From Funiculus sociatus GB2-C1 (GTDB lineage: Bacteria > Cyanobacteriota > Cyanobacteriia > Cyanobacteriales > FACHB-T130), in the NCBI RefSeq assembly GCF_039962115.1, contig NZ_JAMPKJ010000012.1, positions 52,989-116,988 on the forward strand: a stretch of DNA of 64,000 nucleotides. Reading direction: 5' to 3'. A program made the translations under genes and the position numbers. The number at the start of each line of letters is the position of its first letter. Positions within the stretch are counted from its first letter, which is position 1. The notes under the pieces are model-generated. The model searched no databases and was not told where the DNA came from. It worked only from the letters and a program-made list of their open reading frames with translations. Shown piece after piece: positions 8,276 to 16,433 of this stretch.

Positions 8276-8770
8276 ATGGAAACTAAACAAAACCAACACA
8301 GACTACTAATTATTGCTGGTATCCTTCTTGGGATGGGCTTCGCAGGATTTTTTGATGGCATCATGCTGCATCAAATCCTTCAATGGCACCATATGCTAAC
8401 AAGCGTTCAGCCTACTACGAACATCGGCAGTTTTGAAGTAAATACCTTCTGGGATGGTCTTTTCAATGCCAGCACATACGCCATGACTATAGCTGGACTC
8501 GTGTTGGTCTGGCGTGCGGGTTTGCGGGGCGATTTTGTGGGGAAGTCAAAGACTTTTGGGGGAGCTTTGCTTGTTGGTGCAGGTGCTTTCAACGTAATTG
8601 AAGGAATAATTAACCACCACATTCTCGGCATTCATCATGTAAAATCTGGGCCTAATGAACTTGCCTGGGATATCGGATTTCTCATTCTAGGTGCGCTTCT
8701 TGCTGTGGTCGGTGGGATTCTATGGCGAGATGGAGGACGGGAAATCGCACCTACTGAAATCAAAAGCTAA
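8276..8770 (+). CDS. DUF2243 family membrane protein
   Basis: 164 residues with four predicted membrane helices. The first helix carries the family signature GMGFAGFFDGIMLHQILQWHHM, with conserved Asp and paired His residues, and a second His cluster (NHHILGIHH) lies near residue 115. Conserved intramembrane His/Asp suggest metal or proton binding, but the biochemical role of DUF2243 is unknown. Monocistronic, ATG at 8276. Family assignment is secure. Confidence 0.88.
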   Translation: METKQNQHRLLIIAGILLGMGFAGFFDGIMLHQILQWHHMLTSVQPTTNIGSFEVNTFWDGLFNASTYAMTIAGLVLVWRAGLRGDFVGKSKTFGGALLVGAGAFNVIEGIINHHILGIHHVKSGPNELAWDIGFLILGALLAVVGGILWRDGGREIAPTEIKS

Positions 8771-9308
8771 AATTGTAAATTTTGTGTTTTGAATTTTGGA
8801 TTCAAATGGTTTTGAATTTTGGCAACAATTGGAGCCAATTTACAACTTAAAAAAATAACCATAGGCTCTCAAATTAAAATTTGAAGACAGCGAACAAATA
8901 AAAGGTAATATAACGTGTCTTAAGATAGATATTATAGATAAGTGGTAGTGCTGGATATATTGGCTTTCATGCTTTCCTAGCAATAGAATAAGCAGGGTAG
9001 GAAGCGATCGCACCCACTTGTCGGATGTATCCCAATGCTAGCAAATATATCCCTACGCTACTCAGGTACATTGCTTGTGGTTTCCCATCTTCCTTGAGGA
9101 GGAGCAACTATTGCTACTTCAGAAATGTTTTTGTATTGTATTTAACAGACTAAATTAACAGTAAGCTGTATCTCCGGTGGGAAGATAGAACAACCCCGGT
9201 AAAGGTAAGTTTAAGGTACGGCTGTGGAGTCAACGTTTCTGTGGAAAAAAGCGTGACTAGAACCACAAAAATATCAAAGTAATTCTGCATTTATAGGTGG
9301 AGGGAGAT
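8771..9308. other. 538-base spacer with no recognised element
   Basis: AT-rich with one HIP1 site (about 9005). I found no open frame over 40 codons with protein-like composition, no paired repeat and no obvious terminator. It presumably carries the promoter of the stress-protein gene at 9309. Confidence 0.4.
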
Positions 9309-9863
9309 ATGGAAGTAAGCGATCGCATACATGGTATTGGAGTATTTTCTAACCGTGAAGAAGCCCAACAGGGAATCAATGAATTAAAAGCTTCAGACTT
9401 CCCAATGGACAAAGTTTCTGTCATTGCTAGAGATGCAGACCACAACGATCAGCTTAGCGGTGCGGAGATGAGCGATCGCGTTGGTAGTCAAGATGTAGGA
9501 TCTGCAACAGGAGTGGTGGCTGATGCTGTCACAGGCGCTACCTGGGGTACTGTATTAGTTGGGTTGACCAGTCTAGCTATTCCCGGTGTAGGCCCAGTCT
9601 TAGCCGCGGGTTCCCTTGGCGTGGCGCTACTTACTGGCGTGGCGGGTACTGGATTGGGAGCATTAGCTAGTAATAATTTGGTTAAGGCGATGACCGATTT
9701 AGGCATTCCCGAAGAACAAGCTAGAGCTTATAGCGATCGCCTCCATCTAGGCAAGTATTTGCTTATAGTAGATGGCTCAGATGAGGACATTCATCGCGCT
9801 GAAGCAATCTTAAGCAATAAGGGTATTAAAGATTGGGGCATTTTTAATCCCGCACAGGTTTAA
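9309..9863 (+). CDS. General stress protein, YflT/DUF1269-like with Gly-rich core
   Basis: 184 residues. The N-terminal 45 residues (RIHGIGVFSNREEAQQGINELKASDF) match the start of YflT-type heat-induced stress proteins. The central part (about 60-125) is rich in Gly and Ala and contains two hydrophobic stretches, as in cyanobacterial homologues. The C-terminal module (RLHLGKYLLIVDGSDEDIHRAEAIL) has a ferredoxin-like ACT-type look. ATG at 9309 is preferred over the upstream GTG (9297) because ggtggaggga sits just before it. Membrane association is likely through the Gly-rich segment; function beyond stress association is unknown. Confidence 0.8.
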   Translation: MEVSDRIHGIGVFSNREEAQQGINELKASDFPMDKVSVIARDADHNDQLSGAEMSDRVGSQDVGSATGVVADAVTGATWGTVLVGLTSLAIPGVGPVLAAGSLGVALLTGVAGTGLGALASNNLVKAMTDLGIPEEQARAYSDRLHLGKYLLIVDGSDEDIHRAEAILSNKGIKDWGIFNPAQV

Positions 9864-10432
9864 TACTCAGGACAGCACAAACAAAGGATGATTCTTGTAG
9901 GGCGGGCCGGAAGGTTCGCCCTCTTTATTAGGGGAAGCTGGGATTTTTCTCTTCACTAATTCCCAATTCCCGCCTAATACAAGTGATGTTTAGCCTACCT
10001 TTTCTATCTTAATACATATTGACTTTACCCGCCTTCCTTATTTTGGTAGAAAGTCAGCCTTAACCTGGGATAGAGGCTGTTAAAAAATATTACGTGTTAC
10101 TTTATATGTAGGCACAAATATGCTCTTAGAAGGAATACCTTTCCAAAATATCTGCGATAAAACAGCGATCGCTCTTATCAAGATGTTTTATCGGGGTTTA
10201 AATTTCACCATTAAATATCCAAAGCGAGCCTACTAATACCAATTGGCTTGATTAACGCTACACTTGCGATTCTTTAAAGTCTCTTTTTTCAAGGAGAGTA
10301 GGAAAAATATAGTGTATAGCATCACACAGAAAAATTGGTAAAAGTCTAAGTAACGCTTACGCATCTATCCGGTCTACCCTTTCGGGGATAGTTTGTGCTG
10401 AGAAGCTTTAAAAATATTTTTTTTGAATTGCT
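9864..10432. other. 569-base spacer
   Basis: Contains a G+C-rich hairpin just after the stress gene (separate entry), an AT-rich tract with a HIP1 site at about 10165, and no credible ORF. No promoter pair was identified for the gene at 10433. Confidence 0.4.
9899..9922 (+). terminator. Likely terminator of the stress-protein gene
   Basis: agggcg / cgccct stem with an inner ggcc-type pairing, followed by ctttatt. It lies 36 bases after the stop at 9863. The T-run is imperfect, so confidence is moderate. Confidence 0.4.
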
Positions 10433-11401
10433 ATGACTAACGGTATTTTGCCCACCAAAAGTTCTCAAACCATACAGAACATTCAATCTTTAGAACTTTC
10501 TCTTTTGATGACCAAGCTCAAAAATAATATTTGGGCATTTGGAATTCCATCTTGGCTTTTTGGAATCACAGATAGAAGCTTTGCTTCATTGGCTGATGGA
10601 TATATCTCTCCAATAGAAATTTTCCAATTATTGACCGCCTTTTTCTTCTTTGGAAGTTGGCTGTGTTTGAAGCCAGAGCAAAGCTTTAATAGCGGTGGTG
10701 TTGACACGATACAAAGATACCGGAAAGATTCACATCCGTATCTAGATGAAGTATATATATCTACAGTTCAATCCAGAATGGTTGAATTGCAAGATCAACA
10801 TATGATCAGCCAGGAATATATTTTGCCTGTTCCCTATCTCTGTCAAATCTATCATTTGTTGAATTTAAAACATCTGGAGACGATTCACAATTTCAGCCTG
10901 AATAACTTAAAAGTCATTAATGTTAGCCAGATTCAGCCAACAGAAATGGGTGGGATGGTTAAGTTTCAGACAATTTTAGATTCTCCAGCCAATGCTCTGA
11001 GAATTTGGAGACAGCCGATAGTTGAAGCGGGATTAATATTGCATACTCCCTATACTGTAGAGCTGATAATTCCGGTCTACAACAACAAACATATAACTGT
11101 AATGTTTAATGCTATTCCTCTGAATGAGAACGAGCATAAGTTGTTTATAGACATCTACAGTAATCTGGAATGGCCCAAACCGTTGTTGCAAACCATCTTG
11201 CATTTTGCCGCTTGTTTGACACTGTTTGAAGATTTACCCTACTTGCGTAAACTAGCAGAAAGAAATATATACCGTTTAGTCAACTTAAGTGGGCTTTCAG
11301 ATCGAGAAACAATGTGGCTTATGAGAAGATTCGTTGAGCTATATGGTGCGAGAAACCTAGAACCTCAAACACTTAGAGCAATTGAAGCAGTAGGAGAGTA
11401 G
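10433..11401 (+). CDS. Conserved-looking hypothetical protein, 322 aa
   Basis: I do not recognise the family. The N-terminal 90 residues contain one hydrophobic stretch (IEIFQLLTAFFFFGSWLCL, about 61-80). The middle is alpha/beta with a segment (GGMVKFQTILDSPANALRIWR) that reads like a beta-sheet domain. The last 90 residues are helical (HFAACLTLFEDLPYL, ETMWLMRRFVELYGARNL). No signal peptide and no catalytic motif. The ATG at 10433 lacks a clear Shine-Dalgarno. Codon use is more AT-rich than its neighbours, which could mean transfer. No operon partner apart from a doubtful small frame immediately downstream. Confidence 0.7.
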   Translation: MTNGILPTKSSQTIQNIQSLELSLLMTKLKNNIWAFGIPSWLFGITDRSFASLADGYISPIEIFQLLTAFFFFGSWLCLKPEQSFNSGGVDTIQRYRKDSHPYLDEVYISTVQSRMVELQDQHMISQEYILPVPYLCQIYHLLNLKHLETIHNFSLNNLKVINVSQIQPTEMGGMVKFQTILDSPANALRIWRQPIVEAGLILHTPYTVELIIPVYNNKHITVMFNAIPLNENEHKLFIDIYSNLEWPKPLLQTILHFAACLTLFEDLPYLRKLAERNIYRLVNLSGLSDRETMWLMRRFVELYGARNLEPQTLRAIEAVGE

Positions 11402-11418
11402 GTGGCTGGAAGGGAGAT

Positions 11419-11730
11419 TTGTCAATTTCCAATCTAAAATCATCCAAAATCGATATACCTTCAGCAGGAACAGGTAGAAGCGATCGCGCAAAAATTTCAT
11501 CTAACACTACAACCAGAGTATCTGGTGGTGCTGCAACCCTCGTTAACACTCCGCCCAAAACAGGGAATGAAGATGTTGGTGACTCAGCGCTAAGCGGCCT
11601 ATTTCAATTTCAAAACCTCACCCAACAGCAAGGTTCCTTTGTAGGGAAGATAAACGTTCCAGACGCGATATATCGCGTCTCTACAGGGGAGGGGTTAAAC
11701 CGTAGTGCATTTAAACGAGAATTGCAATAA
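11419..11730 (+). CDS. Doubtful Ser/Thr-rich small ORF ending in repeat DNA
   Basis: 103 codons from a TTG with aggga just upstream. The translation is low complexity (SSNTTTRVSGGAATLVNTPPKTG). Its last third is read from a 20-base palindrome (agacgcgatatatcgcgtct, 11661-11680) and flanking repeat sequence. A competing +1 frame (11438-11593, without start codon) gives a more protein-like string, including AIAQKFHLTLQPEYLVVLQP. Either this is a small unknown gene or the remains of one. Low confidence. Confidence 0.25.
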   Translation: MSISNLKSSKIDIPSAGTGRSDRAKISSNTTTRVSGGAATLVNTPPKTGNEDVGDSALSGLFQFQNLTQQQGSFVGKINVPDAIYRVSTGEGLNRSAFKRELQ

Positions 11731-11795
11731 ATCAGCGCTAAACGCTGACACTTCCTTAAAAAAATGCCAGCGTTTAGAACTTCTATTGAGTAGAA

Positions 11796-11966
11796 CTAGA
11801 GACCAGCAACTCCGCGATAAGCACTTATAACCACAGTGAGAATGGTGATCAGTCCTATTGAAGTGCTGAGGATAAATAGAACAGAGGGTTTCTTAGGAAG
11901 AGGTGTTTCGCTATCGTGCTGCACAGCGTCAGTCTGGTTGGTATTTTTTGGTTGTTCAGTTGTCAT
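11796..11966 (-). CDS. 56-residue single-membrane-span protein
   Basis: ATG at 11966 (reverse strand) is preceded by cggag at good Shine-Dalgarno spacing, and the frame runs 56 codons to TAG. The N-terminal 28 residues are polar and charged (MTTEQPKNTNQTDAVQ...), and residues 29-50 form one hydrophobic helix (SVLFILSTSIGLITILTVVI), then SAYRGVAGL. This layout matches the many small single-span proteins of cyanobacterial thylakoid complexes, but I cannot assign it. Too short for usual ORF cut-offs, so easily missed. Confidence 0.6.
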   Translation of the reverse strand: MTTEQPKNTNQTDAVQHDSETPLPKKPSVLFILSTSIGLITILTVVISAYRGVAGL

Positions 11967-12653
11967 AATGCTCCGAATTTAGATTTCAATGATTTTGATT
12001 GATTAGAACAATTACCAAAGATTGCTGATTAGATTGCCCCAAGGATGAACGATGCCTTGTCCACTTAATGCCTCTATAATGAAATCTGCATAAGCTCGTT
12101 CCCAACTATTGTCCTTTAACTAGACTATTGGAAATAAATCTTATAATCTTCTTTCTAAGGCGGTACAAATTATCCCATTTCACTAATTTGTTCGTAATAA
12201 ATAATCCCCCCTAACTCCCGACTCCTTTGTCTACCGCGCATCATCCTGTTAAGAGTAAAAGGGGGTGGGGGGATAACGTATTTAGCCTTAAAATGGTGAA
12301 TTAGTATTGACTAAATATCTGAAGCATTTTTTCACTAAGTGTCCGCCAAAAAACCAATCCCCCCGAATTTTAATTTTTAAGACTACAGCACATCATATTG
12401 TTAAAGACAGGAGGGGGTAGGGGGGATAAACTATTTAGCCTTAAAATAGTGAATGAATATTGCCTAAACATCAGAGAAATTTTTTGGTATCAATTTCTCT
12501 GTATAAAGAATGATGTATTTTGGGAAACGCTTGGTAAGGTTTCAGTAGACAAAAGCTCTTGGCTCAACTTGAACTGGAATAGACCCAGACGCGATCGCAC
12601 TGATGAATTACTACCGTGCCTTAGCAAAGCATACTGTCAGGCTTATCGCATTT
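11967..12653. other. 687-base spacer with imperfect direct and inverted repeats
   Basis: Holds the ~100-bp direct repeats described at 12237-12486, together with inverted copies of the same G-run motif (for example aatcccccctaactcccg near 12203). Open frames across 12398-12878 are low quality and antisense to the Uma2 gene. No RNA gene was recognised. Confidence 0.5.
12237..12486. repeat. Imperfect ~100-bp direct repeat pair
   Basis: About 12237-12332 and 12388-12486 align over their length: cgcatcatcctgttaag / gcacatcatattgttaa, then agggggtggggggata / gagggggtaggggggata, then atttagccttaaaat and a shared tail. They diverge by roughly one base in five. A reverse-oriented relative lies around 12195-12224. 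This looks like a degenerate intergenic repeat family present in three copies. Confidence 0.55.
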
Positions 12654-13364
12654 CTACAGAGTATCGGGGTCAACTCCCATCTGGCGCAGTCGCTCCGCCA
12701 AACGCTCTGCCCGTTGACGCTCCTGCTGCGCTATTTGACGCTCCTGCCTAATTATTTCCTCTGGTGGAATAAGTCGATTGCCATTCTGGTCGTACCAATA
12801 GAGCCATTCCCTCATGTATCCTTCATGAGTACCCACCTCGCACCCTATTCCCAACCCAATTTCTGGCATCCACACTAGGGAACTCATCTGACGCACGTAG
12901 ACACCATTCTCTAGACGATACACTTCAAACGAGTCGTGCTTGTCGCGCCTGTAATAGTCGGGGTTGTAGATGACGTAGTACAGCACACCGAGTTGAGCAT
13001 ACTTGGTCATCTTTTCGTCGTACTCGCCGCCTGGAGTTTTAGAGACAACTTCTAATACCCACTGCGGGACAATATTGTTTTCTTGCCAAAGTACGTAGCT
13101 TAGTCGGAGTTTACCACTAGGCTTAAATCGCTCTACTCCTAAACTCAGAAAGCTATCCGGTACAATTGCCGCTAATTGGGGTTGATAGTAAACTCCCATA
13201 TTCACCCCGAAAAACCAGTCCCTGCGGTCTGCCCACAGTAGAGCTAAGATTGCTCGTAGCAGAGTGGGGATGAGAATTTGCAGTTCGTTATCCACAGGGG
13301 TATCGTCAGAGTCAGGCAGTTCTTCAGCTGTTGGAAGATATTGCAACGGGTTGTACTGTACCAT
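12654..13364 (-). CDS. Uma2 family (DUF820) putative endonuclease with coiled-coil tail
   Basis: 236 residues. The core has the family pattern: IVPDSFLSLGVE (first acidic residue), PQWVLEVVSKTPGGEYDEKMTKYAQLGVLYYVIYNP (E-x-V-S/K and the following helix), then SLVWMPEIGLGIG. After the core comes a charged coiled coil (ERQIAQQERQRAERLAERLRQMGVDPDTL), an extension typical of the longer cyanobacterial subgroup. Nuclease activity is inferred from the fold only. It lies upstream of an orphan AbrB-type gene on the same strand and next to the AbiTii block. Confidence 0.88.
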   Translation of the reverse strand: MVQYNPLQYLPTAEELPDSDDTPVDNELQILIPTLLRAILALLWADRRDWFFGVNMGVYYQPQLAAIVPDSFLSLGVERFKPSGKLRLSYVLWQENNIVPQWVLEVVSKTPGGEYDEKMTKYAQLGVLYYVIYNPDYYRRDKHDSFEVYRLENGVYVRQMSSLVWMPEIGLGIGCEVGTHEGYMREWLYWYDQNGNRLIPPEEIIRQERQIAQQERQRAERLAERLRQMGVDPDTL

Positions 13365-13498
13365 GACAACTTTCTAGGAGTGGCTTACTGCTTGTATCTT
13401 AACTAGGCGGGGCAGTCGAATCCAGATTTTTGATAGACATCGTGAGTTGAAAAGTCTTTTTTGTTACTTCTAGCGACCAGCACTGAGAGATCAAACGA

Positions 13499-13771
13499 TC
13501 AAACAGGGTTCTCACTCCTGGTAATAAATTCTTTAATTCGTTCTTCCCGTAGTTCTTCCAGTACCGTCTCTAAATTACCTATTGGCTCTGACTCAACGGC
13601 TAATGACGTGCCTGAATGATAAACTTTGGACTCTTGGGGCAAAGGCTCCAGAATCAGCTTACCGTCTTGGGCTGCCAAAGTGAACTGAGTGGTGCTGGTC
13701 ACTCCGAGTTGTTCTCGTATCTCGTTGGGAATGAGAAGACGACCAAATTGGTCAAGGGTGAGTATATCCAT
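13499..13771 (-). CDS. AbrB/MazE/SpoVT-type DNA-binding protein (orphan antitoxin-like)
   Basis: 90 residues from the internal ATG at 13771. MDILTLDQFGRLLIPNEIREQLGV is the classic swapped-hairpin AbrB/MazE DNA-binding start. The C-terminal half is acidic (EPIGNLETVLEELREERIKEF), as in antitoxins that wrap PIN or MazF toxins. No toxin gene lies downstream (13380-13498 is non-coding), so it is orphaned or acts as a regulator. The longer start at 13816 would place 15 residues before the domain and is less likely. It is divergent from the zinc-finger/wHTH gene and could regulate it. Confidence 0.75.
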   Translation of the reverse strand: MDILTLDQFGRLLIPNEIREQLGVTSTTQFTLAAQDGKLILEPLPQESKVYHSGTSLAVESEPIGNLETVLEELREERIKEFITRSENPV

Positions 13772-13881
13772 ATTCAGGGCTAAAATTGGTACACTTGTTC
13801 TATATTGTGCTATCAATGTATCAACTTACTGGGTAAGCCATGTTTGGATGCCCTATATTTAATTGTCTTGAGCTTATACTC

Positions 13882-15027
13882 ATGTTAAAGTCCTGTCCCT
13901 ATAGACGGTCTAGAGGTACCTATCTAGAATGCACTATTACAGAAGATCATGGGATAAAACCTACAAACTTAACTTCGACAGAGACTTGCAATCAATGTCT
14001 AATTCCTGAGATTCTCCAACAAGTAAATTGTATAAATCTCAAATTAGGAAAATTACACATAGGGATTCAGGTAAACACTTTCAATGGAATGCTAGAAACT
14101 CAGATTCATGAAGGTGATTGGTGTGCTAACTGTGCTGCTATTGGCTTTAATAGTCGAGAGGATTATAAGACTAAGTGTTCACATAATTGTCTTAAGTTCC
14201 AGCCAGTGCATCAGGACTTATCAAATGAATCACTTATTTCAATACCAAGTTTTGATGCTGCGAAATCAACTGATTCTAAACTTAGGCAGGCAGTATTGAT
14301 GATTTTGTACGAGTATCATGCTAGACATCCTGATCGATATCATTGTTTTGATATAACATCTGATTTTATAGCTAAAAGTCTCAATATTAGGGTTGCAGAT
14401 GTAGTTCGGGTTGTTTCTCCTATGGAAGAGGAAGGAGAAGTTATAACTGAACGCTACTTAGCAGACTCCTATTTTAGGTATATAAGGATTACAAGCCGGG
14501 GTATTCAGATGATTGACGAAGAACCACTATTTGGGCGGTTTGATACTGCTGAAGTGAGACGTGTTGGTCATCTGATTAATATGCCTAATTCCAACTTTGG
14601 CGCAATCGCACTTAATGTTGGTGATAATAATCAAAATTACGCAAATATTACATCTATGTCAGAGTCAGATACCTTTAACAATAATTTTAGTCAACCTAAC
14701 ATTGCAAATTTTGCTAACAAAAACGAGGATAATGCTCGTCAGCAAGCTAAGGTTAACCAATATAGCTATGCATCTGAACAAAAGCAAACTCTAGCCGAAG
14801 CAGCAGGAGAGATCCAACGACTTTTAAAGCAACTGGAGGAAACTAATCCTACAGCAACCGAGGCAGAACAAAAGGCTTTCGTTACGGCTTCAATTCCTAG
14901 AACAAAAAGAGAACGGGTTGTGAGTGCTGTACAAGCGGCGGGAAAGGAAGCTTTAAAGGAGTTGCTGGACAACTCTTACCTCAATGTTGCGATTGCGGCT
15001 ATTGAAGATTGGAAAGAAACAGCGTAG
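13882..15027 (+). CDS. Cys-rich + winged-helix protein with cyanobacterial adaptor-type C-terminal domain (AbiTii partner)
   Basis: 381 residues from the ATG at 13882 (a start at 13840 would add 14). N-terminal ~120 residues hold Cys clusters (SCPY, CNQC, CANC, CSHNC), probably zinc-binding. Residues ~135-215 look like a winged helix (LRQAVLMILYEYHARHPD...) for nucleic-acid binding. An Asn-rich linker follows, containing NFANKNEDNARQQA, then a helical C-terminal domain (EQKQTLAEAAGEIQRLLKQL ... AIEDWKE) of a type often found at the ends of cyanobacterial TIR, pentapeptide and STAND proteins. The next gene, 127 bases downstream, has the same linker. I infer a sensor or adaptor role in a defence pair. 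Confidence 0.75.
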   Translation: MLKSCPYRRSRGTYLECTITEDHGIKPTNLTSTETCNQCLIPEILQQVNCINLKLGKLHIGIQVNTFNGMLETQIHEGDWCANCAAIGFNSREDYKTKCSHNCLKFQPVHQDLSNESLISIPSFDAAKSTDSKLRQAVLMILYEYHARHPDRYHCFDITSDFIAKSLNIRVADVVRVVSPMEEEGEVITERYLADSYFRYIRITSRGIQMIDEEPLFGRFDTAEVRRVGHLINMPNSNFGAIALNVGDNNQNYANITSMSESDTFNNNFSQPNIANFANKNEDNARQQAKVNQYSYASEQKQTLAEAAGEIQRLLKQLEETNPTATEAEQKAFVTASIPRTKRERVVSAVQAAGKEALKELLDNSYLNVAIAAIEDWKETA

Positions 15028-15154
15028 GAGTCTTAGTTTAAATTCATCTCTCGAATAGGGCTTTGGTAAACTGGAACTGAAATAAACCTGGAGCCAGTGT
15101 TCCAATTGATGGAAGTAACGTCAAGAAGGTTTTGATCCACGTCAAGAATCTTTT

Positions 15155-16195
15155 ATGGAATCTTTAATTGTAGAATTACAAAGAGACGCTACTGAACCAT
15201 CGGTTTCAGTATTAAATCTACTTCGTAAAGCCCTAGTTGTAGCCCGAAAACTTAGGATTCAAGAATTTAAAAAATGGATAGAATTAGAGCTTAATGGCTA
15301 CTATGATTGGGAAAAGGTTCCTCAATACCGCTTTATTTCAGGAAGCCTTAAGGCATGGAATCCTTGTCGCGGATGGATACCAGTCGTAGCAACTGGGGCT
15401 AAAGATTTGGAACTTCTTGAAATTATATCCAATGCAGCAATTGGACAACCTATTAGTGAACTTCAGGGCTTAGTTACATCTACAGAAAGCCGAAGAAGAT
15501 TACATATTGCTATCTCCGGGGAAATGCAGAGCTATTTAATGCGTTCAGCAAATGCTAAATTTGAAGTTGTAATACACACGGATAGCTCCCAAGTATACGG
15601 CATATTAGAAGCTGTTAAAGATATCGTGCTTAATTGGTCTCTACAATTAGAGGAAGATGGAATTATTGGAGAAGGGATGACTTTCTCCAAAAAGGAAAAA
15701 GAAGTTGCTACTAGCATAACCTATAATATTGAAAGTTTTATTAATCAAAATTCACAACACATACAAAACATAGATTCAGTAAGGTTTTTTATGTCAGAAA
15801 CTTTCAACAACGATCAGCGCGGAGCGCACTTCACAAACTTTGCTAACAAAAATCAAGATAATGCTCGTCAGCAAGCTATCGTTCACAACTACGCAGCTGA
15901 GGCACAGATTACAAGAGAGAAGGTTCTTGCCTGGTTAGAACAAATAGGAAATCTAATTCGAGAGGAAGAATTGCCGAAGGACGCACAAGAGGAAGCAACA
16001 ACTTACCTAGAGGATACAAAGAAGGCAATAGAAAGAGAGGAGCCTAAAAAGAAGTTAGCGCTCGCTAATTTAGAGAGTTTGGAAGAAACCCTTGAAAAGG
16101 CAAGTAAGACTGTAGATGCTGGTCAGACCCTCTGGAGCAAAGTAGGCCCTATTATCCTTAAGGTAGGAGCCTGGTTAAGCTCAACTGTTGTTTAA
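15155..16195 (+). CDS. AbiTii-domain protein (abortive-infection type)
   Basis: 346 residues. Residues 1-190 match the AbiTii domain: MESLIVELQRDATEPSVSV, LLRKALVVARKL, ELNGYYDWEKVPQYR, the SQVYGILEAVKDIVLNWSLQLEEDGI helix and the closing GMTFSKKEKE. A linker, NFANKNQDNARQQA, nearly identical to the upstream gene's, leads to a charged helical region (about 255-325) and a hydrophobic C-terminus (GPIILKVGAWLSSTVV) that could insert in a membrane. AbiTii proteins are linked to phage-induced abortive infection, mechanism unknown. ATG at 15155, no strong Shine-Dalgarno. Probably co-transcribed with 13882-15027. Confidence 0.85.
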   Translation: MESLIVELQRDATEPSVSVLNLLRKALVVARKLRIQEFKKWIELELNGYYDWEKVPQYRFISGSLKAWNPCRGWIPVVATGAKDLELLEIISNAAIGQPISELQGLVTSTESRRRLHIAISGEMQSYLMRSANAKFEVVIHTDSSQVYGILEAVKDIVLNWSLQLEEDGIIGEGMTFSKKEKEVATSITYNIESFINQNSQHIQNIDSVRFFMSETFNNDQRGAHFTNFANKNQDNARQQAIVHNYAAEAQITREKVLAWLEQIGNLIREEELPKDAQEEATTYLEDTKKAIEREEPKKKLALANLESLEETLEKASKTVDAGQTLWSKVGPIILKVGAWLSSTVV

Positions 16196-16282
16196 AGACA
16201 AGACTACCCTGAGTAAGCAAGGGAGTAAGGTGGGCAATGCCTACCTTGCGTAGCTCTACCGCGCTCACCCTGTATTCTTAAA

Positions 16283-16400
16283 TTGCAGACACGCCCTAAA
16301 TATCAAGAATTACCATCGCCGTCCAACCGTCATCGGTTTTTTCTAATTGGAACTGGTGTAAAGTAACCGCTTTGACATCTACTCGCTGCTGATGGCGATC
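16283..16400 (-). pseudogene. Displaced copy of the archease 3' end
   Basis: About 110 bases match the 3' end of the archease gene (18531-18648), including the stop codon and ~12 bases beyond it. The minus-strand translation (RHQQRVDVKAVTLHQF ... MVILDI) is identical to the archease C-terminus. Five base differences are all synonymous. Upstream the copy dissolves into overlapping HIP1 octamers (about 16391-16426). It lies just beyond the 3' end of the ABC permease gene, so the permease is bracketed by archease sequence. Confidence 0.8.
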
Positions 16401-16433
16401 GCGATCGCCATCATCGCGATCGCGCGTTTCTCA

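Noticed and set aside
12398..12878. Plus-strand frames of 91-117 codons
   Set aside because: Antisense to the Uma2 gene and partly repeat DNA; no coding character.
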